In this document: in pieces, positions 57,956 through 64,000 of the stretch
Numbering within the stretch: position 1 is the first letter of the stretch
Layout of the letters: each line of letters begins with the position of its first letter
From: Metridium senile
Lineage: Eukaryota; Cnidaria; Anthozoa; Actiniaria; Metridiidae
DNA length: 64,000 nucleotides
NCBI GenBank assembly: GCA_949775045.1
Contig: OX459100.1
Location: 5,927,462-5,991,461 of the forward strand
Direction of reading: 5' to 3'
Made by a program: the position numbers and the translations under genes
The notes under the pieces: model-generated
Database searches by the model: none
The model's input: only the letters and a program-made list of their open reading frames with translations
Told to the model about the DNA's origin: nothing

Positions 57956-59881
57956 ACAAATTATCTTACTAATAATTCACTCAGGCATGATCCACAATAC
58001 ATATTAAAATTTACTACTAATTTAATATTTAAAATTATTGCATGACTTAAGGGTTGGCATGCATCATTAATTGTGTTTTTAATGTTAACTTTTAAAGTTT
58101 TTTAGTGTTTGTTCTATTGTCCATACTTAATATCATATATATTATATTTACCAATTGCATCTACCTGTTAACGGTTGCGATAAAAACATGTTCTGTCTCT
58201 CAAACTTCAAAGATTGGCACCACAAACTTTGCCTGTTTGTAAACCACTTTCGTGAAAATAGGCTAGAAATTTATAGATATGTACTGCAATTGCATCTATC
58301 CTTTAACAGATGCAACAAAAATATATATGCGAAATTAACCTCAACAAATTGAATTTATTTAGAGGATTGCATTGGGAGATTGCAAAGTTTGGCGCCAAAC
58401 TTTGAAAGTTTACGTCTAGACAGAACATGCTTTTTGTTGTGACCATTAACGGGCAAGTGCAAACGACGGTATAATAAGCCAAGACAACTAATTTGGCGTA
58501 TAAAAAATAGCTAGGGTGTACTCAGAAAAGTTTATCTATATCAAATAGCACTAAACATTAAAATTATGTAATATTTTCAATATACACGCATTTGATATTG
58601 TGCATTTGAACATATTCATAATTATGCAAATTTGTGTGTTATAAAAATTGAATTATTATTAATTATTATCATACATATACAATATTTGCATGCAAATGAA
58701 TATGGGGAGATTTTTAATGACAAAAAGGAGAAACAAGAAAGAAAAGTATTTACAAAATACAATAAATTGTCATAATATATTGTTACTAGAACCAAAAGAA
58801 CATTAACAGATATTTTTTTGATTATTAAAACAATTTTGTACATTGATGTTTGATGTGTTATTATTTTTTGTATAAATTATAAACAAAAGCTATGTAGACA
58901 CAGTCTACGTAATGGGACATTTTCAAGATAGCTTCATTTTACTTAACCAATATCAGAATGCCTTAAAAACTTCCTTTTATTATTCAGATTTTTAAACCCT
59001 CATGTGTATAGGCCTTATCAACTAACGCGTTGCTCTGTACTATTCGACCCAATTTAAAACCTCTGGGAATAAAAACTTTTGTTCCAAAAATTTTCCTTGT
59101 GATTTTGAGAAGCATAAGACAAAGAAATTTATTCCCAAAAGATTTGAATTTGGTCAAAACCAGAATAGCAACGCGATTTAGTCTATAGGTGAAGAATTTC
59201 ACTAAAGAAAAGAGGCAAAGCATTCTGTTTTTTAATCCTGGTTCCCATATCATTGCTATGATAGCTGAGATCACTAAATAAAGTGAGCAGCAATCAGAGA
59301 GATTTCTGGGATTGTAGTGACTATATGAGAACCAGAGAGATGCTGACAGTTTATAATAGTCCTTTTCACAGTTCCATACCCTGTGAGCAGAGTCTCCTTT
59401 GCCTTCCCGCGAGAGAGAAAGGAAAGAGTGACCACGAATAATACTTCCAAGTTGAGGTTCGCGTTGTTGCGCATGATAGATTATAGTTTTGCTATACGCA
59501 GCAACTCGACCCTCGACTTGAAACTATTATTTGTGGTCCTTGAGCGGAACTGTGAAAAGGACTATTACAGTTATAAAATTCAAGAATTATCAATGAGAAT
59601 TTGAAATCAACTTGCTGTTGAATTATGTAAATCTCATACAGATTTTGTCCTGATTTGCATAAGTTTCAACTTGAATTTTCTAGACCAGATATTGACAATT
59701 TTAGTAAAATTTGAAGGGACTTACATTGGGCTTTCATAAGTTCTATACAATATTCGCATTGGATCTGTATGCTATATACAATGGCTCGGCTTGGACATAG
59801 CAAACAGATCAGCAGCTCATTTTGTGTACCAGTTATTACAAATTGACAATTCATAGATTGTTTAATTTTGCTATTGATCTT
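57956..59881. other. Intergenic stretch between MATE and GINS3
   Basis: No gene seen. A loose inverted repeat spans about 58157-58465 (TGCATCTACCTGTTAACGGT against ACCATTAACGGGCAAGTGCA, with ACATGTTCTGTCT against AGACAGAACATG). A copy of the GTCCTTTTCACAG MITE is at 59359-59562, enlarged by an insertion near 59390-59430 (CCTTCCCGCGAGAGAGAAAG). Confidence 0.6.
59359..59562. mobile_element. MITE with GTCCTTTTCACAGTTCC ends, copy 2
   Basis: Same ends as 47369-47527. The left arm is interrupted by about 45 bp of unrelated GC-richer sequence. TA flanks both ends. Confidence 0.8.
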
Positions 59882-61894
59882 CTAATCTAGCGCTGACCTC
59901 TTTCTCTTCCTATGACTAATGACAGTCTCAGATGTTGTTAGCTTCGACATTTGTCCCGCTTCCCACAGTAAGAACTCTTTAATTCCTTTCTTCCCAGAAG
60001 CAAATATTTGTTTCTCTGTATGGTCAAGCCGACTGGTTAGTGCAGATGTGTCTTCATGGGGAGAATTTTGTGCTGAATCCATGATCTTTCTGAATCTTTT
60101 GATGAATGTCTGAAAGAAAAAAATACATTTTTGTGAGTTGGTTATCTATAATCGATTATTTGAATTATGGTATCTAAGACCAGAATGGTTTGACTACTCT
60201 CCTTTGTGAAATAATTAATGCCAATAACTTTTTTACAGTTCCGTTCAGTGACCACAAATGATAGTTCCAAGTCGAGGTTGGAGTTGCTGCGCATGATAAA
60301 TTATAGTTTTGATATGTGTGGCTTATTAACTCCAACCTCGACTTGGAACTATTATTTGTGGTCACTAAATGTAACTGATAAAAGGTTTACTGTTCAACTC
60401 ACAAGAGGAATCTGAAAAATAAAGGAAAGTTGTAAAGCATTCTGAAGATAACTTTAACCAGTACAATGATGATGATGGGTATCATGATAAAAATGATGCT
60501 GAATGACATTGCGATGACATGAAAGTAATGATGATAATAACGGTGTAGATAATGATTGTACGCAGTGGCTATTCGTACGTCACCCGTACCCGGACTTGTG
60601 TTTGCTATTGGTACGTGAGTCAAAATTATTTAGATTTTCACAGTGATTCTGTATTATTTCAGTAAAGAAAATACGATATATTCGTTTAGATGGAGTAAGC
60701 GATTATCGTTAGCTATATTAAACTGATTTAGAGTAATTTTACGAGTCTGTACATAGTAGGCAAACGACTCATTTCGCGACACTTAGAATTTTCTTCAACT
60801 CGATCGTGATGTCACGCACTTATATTAGGGCTTCGATGACATTAATTACAACTTTAATAGTATTAATATTGTGTACAATAAGAAAGCGTGAACAAGATAT
60901 TTGTTTCGGACCGAGTTTGAAGAACTATTATTTATTTATCAATTCGACGAATTAAGTACAGCAAAGCGATTCAAAGACTCCCGTACTCGGACTTTGGTTT
61001 GCTATTAATACGTGAGTCAAAATTATTTAGATTTTCACAGTAATTCTACAAATATCTCTTTTTCACGCTTTCTTATTGTATACTATTAAAGTTGTAACTA
61101 ATGTCATCGAACCTAATTATTTAATAATCTATTAAGTGCGTGACATTTACAGGCGTGTACGATCGAGTTGAAGAAAATTTTAAGTGTCGCGAAATGAGTC
61201 GTTTGCCTACGATGTACAGACTCGTAAAATTACTCTAAATCAGTTTTATATAGCTAACGATAATTGCTTACTCCATCTAAACGAATATATCGTATCTTCT
61301 TTACTGAAATAATACAGAATCACTGTGAAAATCTAAATAATTTTGACTCACGTACCAATAGCAAACACAAGTCCGGGTACGGGTGACGTACGAATAGCCA
61401 CTGCGATGATCGTAATTATCGAATACTCAGAAGAGCTCTTTATTCATCTATCAGTATATACTTTTATCAAACTCTACTATTACCTCTTGCAAACTTCGTA
61501 TAACCAGCGCGTTCTCGTCATCATCAAAATGCATCAATTTTGTCCCAATGTCATAGAAATGAGGTCCATACTTGTGCAAATCCACGACACTTGCATCAGC
61601 TTTTAAAATCTCTCTGTATCCGTCTTTGTAGACTTTCGGTAGCTCAACAGACACCACTCTTCTCCTTCTGCTACACAGTTCTTTAGCTAGCCAGTAAGGT
61701 AACTCAAGTTTTGTGCCGACCGCCATATGCTCGCCATCAGAACTCGGATCGAGAAATCCAAGATGGTGAACTTGAACTTCGAGTTTGCAAGGAACTTTGT
61801 CTTGTGTAGCAATAACATCATCAATATCGAAGTAATCGTAGCTGCTTGGTCGTGATCGTAGTGGAGGACCTATTTGGGAATCATTATTAGACAT
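59882..61894 (-). CDS. GINS3: GINS complex subunit 3 (PSF3), 2 exons
   Basis: Minus strand: exon 1 61894-61484, exon 2 60109-59882, joined in phase 0 (donor GTAATAG, acceptor CTTTCAG), 212 residues, close to the usual length of animal GINS3. GINS3 is one of four small subunits of GINS, which with CDC45 and MCM2-7 forms the CMG replicative helicase in the nucleus. Recognisable blocks: YDYFDIDDVIATQDKVP, GTKLELPYWLAKEL, RVVSVELPKVYKDGYREI, DLHKYGPHFYDIGTKLMHF, then in exon 2 IMDSAQN, EDTSALTSRLD and KKRKRSALD-like basic tail. I chose the ATG that gives MSNNDSQIGPP rather than one ten codons upstream, because known family members start close to this point. The 1.4-kb intron is almost wholly repeat: a MITE and a long hairpin. 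Confidence 0.95.
60229..60390. mobile_element. MITE with CACAGTTCCGTTCAGTG-type arms, copy 3, GINS3 intron
   Basis: ACAGTTCCGTTCAGTGACCA and TTCCAAGTCGAGGTTGGAGT are mirrored in the right half. The outermost GTCC tips are degraded. Confidence 0.75.
60563..61403. mobile_element. 841-bp long-arm hairpin in the GINS3 intron
   Basis: The left arm from CAGTGGCTATTCGTACGTCA (60563 to about 60905) is mirrored with few mismatches by about 61055-61403, leaving a loop of about 150 bp. The loop carries a direct partial copy of the arm start (ACTCCCGTACTCGGACTTTG at about 60977). Each arm encodes the same short peptide MTHVPIANTSPGTGDVRIAT in its outward frame, which is a by-product of the mirror. No clean target duplication was found. 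Confidence 0.85.
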
Positions 61895-62439
61895 TTTGGA
61901 TGTAAAATATTGAGGGATATACACAAATAATCTTGTAAATTTCTGAGTTTTCCCTTTTGTTTCTTGTATTTGCGCGCCAAAACATTACCCATGATGAACC
62001 GCGCTTCAAATTTTCCCATGATGCTTTTCTGTATTTGGGTTCCCTGTGTTTTCACGAATCTTATTGCTCTAAATATTTTTTTATTGTTTTGTTGTAACCT
62101 TTATTTTGTCGTAAATTTTTCCTTTAAAATGTGCATTTAAGGATCATCAAGTTTATTTATTCATTATCTATTTATAGGAAATTTTTTCACTTTAAAACAA
62201 TAAATTGGCTTTTATCACAAGTATAATTTATATTCCCTTTTCCTTTTTCCTTAGAGACTATTTGCTAAAAATCAACATTTCTTCTTTTATCTTTCTCTTT
62301 ACATGTAATTTTTTTCAAAATGAAAAAATTCCCATGATGCGTTGTGAGGCTTCAAATACCCAGCATCCTTTGCAAGCCGTTCTCTTCGTCCACATCATTG
62401 TTCGCGAGTCCTTGTGTTGCACAAAGAAATCCAGCAAAA
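61895..62439. promoter_or_regulatory. Shared 545-bp region between divergent GINS3 and DAD1
   Basis: The two start codons point away from each other with 545 bp between them, so promoters and 5' UTRs of both genes must lie here. TTTCCCATGATGC occurs near 62013 and TTCCCATGATGCG near 62328, a repeated CCCATGATGC motif. A GGGTTCCCTGTG fragment near 62038 is a repeat remnant. No TATA box is evident. Confidence 0.5.
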
Positions 62440-62656
62440 ATGAGTGGAATTGCCAACTTAAGAGATATTGTCGTCCGTTTCTACGATGAATACACACAGA
62501 ATACAGCTTCAAGACTGAAGATCGTCGATTCCTACTTGCTATACATCATGTTAACTGGAATTATTCAGTTCGGATACTGCTGTCTTGTTGGAACTTTTCC
62601 CTTCAACTCCTTTCTCTCCGGCTTTATTTCTTCTGTAGGATCTTTTGTACTTGCAG
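62440..62656 (+). CDS. DAD1: DAD1, oligosaccharyltransferase subunit, first coding exon (rest outside window)
   Basis: The ATG at 62440 opens [20 protein letters not shown], followed by [40 protein letters not shown] and SSVGSFVLA, then a donor (TTGCAG|GTTTGT). YLLYI.LTG...[23 protein letters not shown] is the hallmark of DAD1 (Ost2 in yeast), a small three-helix subunit of the ER oligosaccharyltransferase that N-glycosylates proteins; loss triggers apoptosis in hamster cells. The exon encodes 72 residues of about 113 expected. I found no matching second exon up to 64000, so it lies beyond the window. Strong sequence conservation makes the call secure. Confidence 0.95.
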
Positions 62657-63660
62657 GTTTGTACTATTCTCTAACGAGAAATACCTTCTTTTAAAACAAT
62701 AGTTAAAGTTTTAGGATTTCACCTTTTGCTCTGCTGTTTATTAGGTTTTATAATATTTGTTTGTAGTAAGTTTATTATCACGTGTTGTAAAAGAGCTCCA
62801 AAGCTTGACACGTAAGCGAATGACTTTCAGATTAAACAATACTTATTTTGAACTATATAAAATGTTTTTGCCATATTAAATGTTTTAGATCTTGTTTATA
62901 TTAATGAATTGATATTTTGGCTATGAATGATATAAATATTGATCCGTTCATTTGTTTATATTTTCATTAGCATATAGCAATATAAAACTATAAAAAGAAA
63001 ATAATTGTAACGACCCTACAACAGAGCTACAATGTATTATTTAAATTGTTACATTTAATTACTATTATTATGTTTGATTGGGGATTTGTAATTGAAATAT
63101 TGTGTTTAGGTGTCATTCTAATTACTCTTCAATTTTTGTAAGAATGTTAAAAAAATATTTCCATCAAGTGATTTATTCTTTTATACAATCTATATTAATC
63201 TAGTTTGGTAGGTTAGTGTTTTTTCCCTGTTAGTCTGTGCAATTTTTTCAACTACTTGTCTCGCAATGGGTTGACACACAAGTTAATGTTGCTGGAAAGG
63301 TGATAAATGGTGTTGCAAGTTGCTAAGTTACATTGCGAAAAGTAGAACTGTACTGCAACAAAAATTGCCTTTGTTACACCGTACAATTCAGCATTGCAAG
63401 ACAATTTGCTGAAAAAATGCATGGTGTAACAGTGCCTTAATAGTCAAGCAAATCAGAGGGGTTTCTCTAATAAAAATTTACATGAGAAGTATAAAGACTG
63501 AGACAATTAGATTTTCAATAGAGCAAAAACACTAAAACCATGAAATAAAATCAAAATAGTTACTAACTAATAATTCTTATTTAGTGACTATTTAGTCAGT
63601 ATCACTCAACCAGAAACCTCAAATACAAAAGGAAACAATACCTCATTACAACTTTACTTG
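62657..63660. other. DAD1 intron 1, no exon seen
   Basis: AT-rich. A block at about 63525-63667 (AACCAGAAACCTCAAATACA, AACAATACCTCATTACAACT) is a dispersed repeat with relatives at 50830-50970 and 35720-35800. Confidence 0.6.
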
Positions 63661-63667
63661 TCTTTGA

Positions 63668-63962
63668 TAGAGTGATTTTCATATGACTGTGCAAGAAAAT
63701 AGACCATTTAGTTTGTTGTAGTTGATAAAGAACAAAAGAAAACAATGGGTTTAGTGTTTACTACTAACTATTAGTTTGCCTATCCTTTCACAGTCGAATG
63801 AAAATCACTCTAGAGTGGTTTTCATTAACCCGTGAAACACACTTTAGTGTATTACACACTATTACACTTTGGTTGTTTTGTATTTTATTGTCTTACACAA
63901 CTGTTACAATCTATTACACTTTAGCTATTACACTTTGTTTCACGGGTTAATGAAAACCACTC
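63668..63962. mobile_element. Two abutting palindromic MITEs joined by TAG
   Basis: The first element is AGTGATTTTCATATGACTGT to CACAGTCGAATGAAAATCACTC (to about 63808). After TAG comes the second, AGTGGTTTTCATTAACCCGT to ACGGGTTAATGAAAACCACTC, followed by TAG. The undisturbed dispersed repeat at 50880-50970 shows the empty site (TTATAG then TAACTAATAG). The second element belongs to the family of 4470-4602. Confidence 0.85.
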
Positions 63963-64000
63963 TAGTGACTAATAGTCACTAAATATGAACTATTACACGG

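Noticed and set aside
61343..61606. Identical peptide MTHVPIANTSPGTGDVRIAT encoded twice, near 60.6 and 61.35 kb
   Set aside because: It is the consequence of the two mirrored hairpin arms, not a duplicated gene.

Overview
The window looks like nuclear DNA of a cnidarian, most likely an anthozoan (coral or sea anemone). It is AT-rich, its genes are split into many GT-AG introns, and it is crowded with palindromic MITEs, microsatellites and Penelope-like fragments of kinds I recall as common in anthozoan genomes. The organism call is an inference; no marker gene settles it. There is no prokaryotic architecture: no operons, no ribosome binding sites and no CRISPR.

Layout, left to right. (1) 466-2808 (+): last three coding exons of an SLC7-type amino-acid transporter, with an 88-bp minisatellite in an intron. 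(2) 2809-12754: no host gene; MITEs, an AAT microsatellite, a 5'-truncated Penelope-like retroelement (8686-9650) and a 1-kb inverted-repeat element (10342-11347). (3) 12755-14789 (+): secreted tyrosinase, 3 exons. (4) 17004-28294 (+): AGXT2, 17 exons, with one intron filled by a 1.25-kb minisatellite. (5) 28295-31713: a 1,145-bp deletion derivative of a helicase-carrying transposon and a Penelope-derived inverted-repeat composite. (6) 31723-42207: an intact-ended 10,485-bp DNA transposon with perfect 106-bp terminal inverted repeats and a 9-bp target duplication. It carries a five-exon gene for a zinc-finger/DUF6589-type protein (probable transposase) and, convergently, a RecQ-like superfamily-2 helicase. 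(7) 42928-56878 (+): MATE/SLC47-type multidrug and toxin extrusion transporter, 15 exons, followed by an eight-copy tandem array that starts at the stop codon. (8) 59882-61894 (-): GINS3, a subunit of the replicative-helicase GINS complex. (9) 62440 onward (+): first coding exon of DAD1, an oligosaccharyltransferase subunit, divergent from GINS3.

The host genes are unrelated housekeeping or metabolic genes and do not form a pathway. The notable system is the helicase-plus-DUF6589 transposon together with its smaller relative at 29083-30227, which independently keeps a decayed RecQ-helicase start on the same strand and near the same end and also has a 9-bp target duplication. This resembles helicase-bearing lineages described for the Academ superfamily (AcademH); that assignment is from memory and needs a search. 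Exon junctions were read by eye from GT/AG signals, reading frame and family knowledge; total coding lengths for all complete models are divisible by three.
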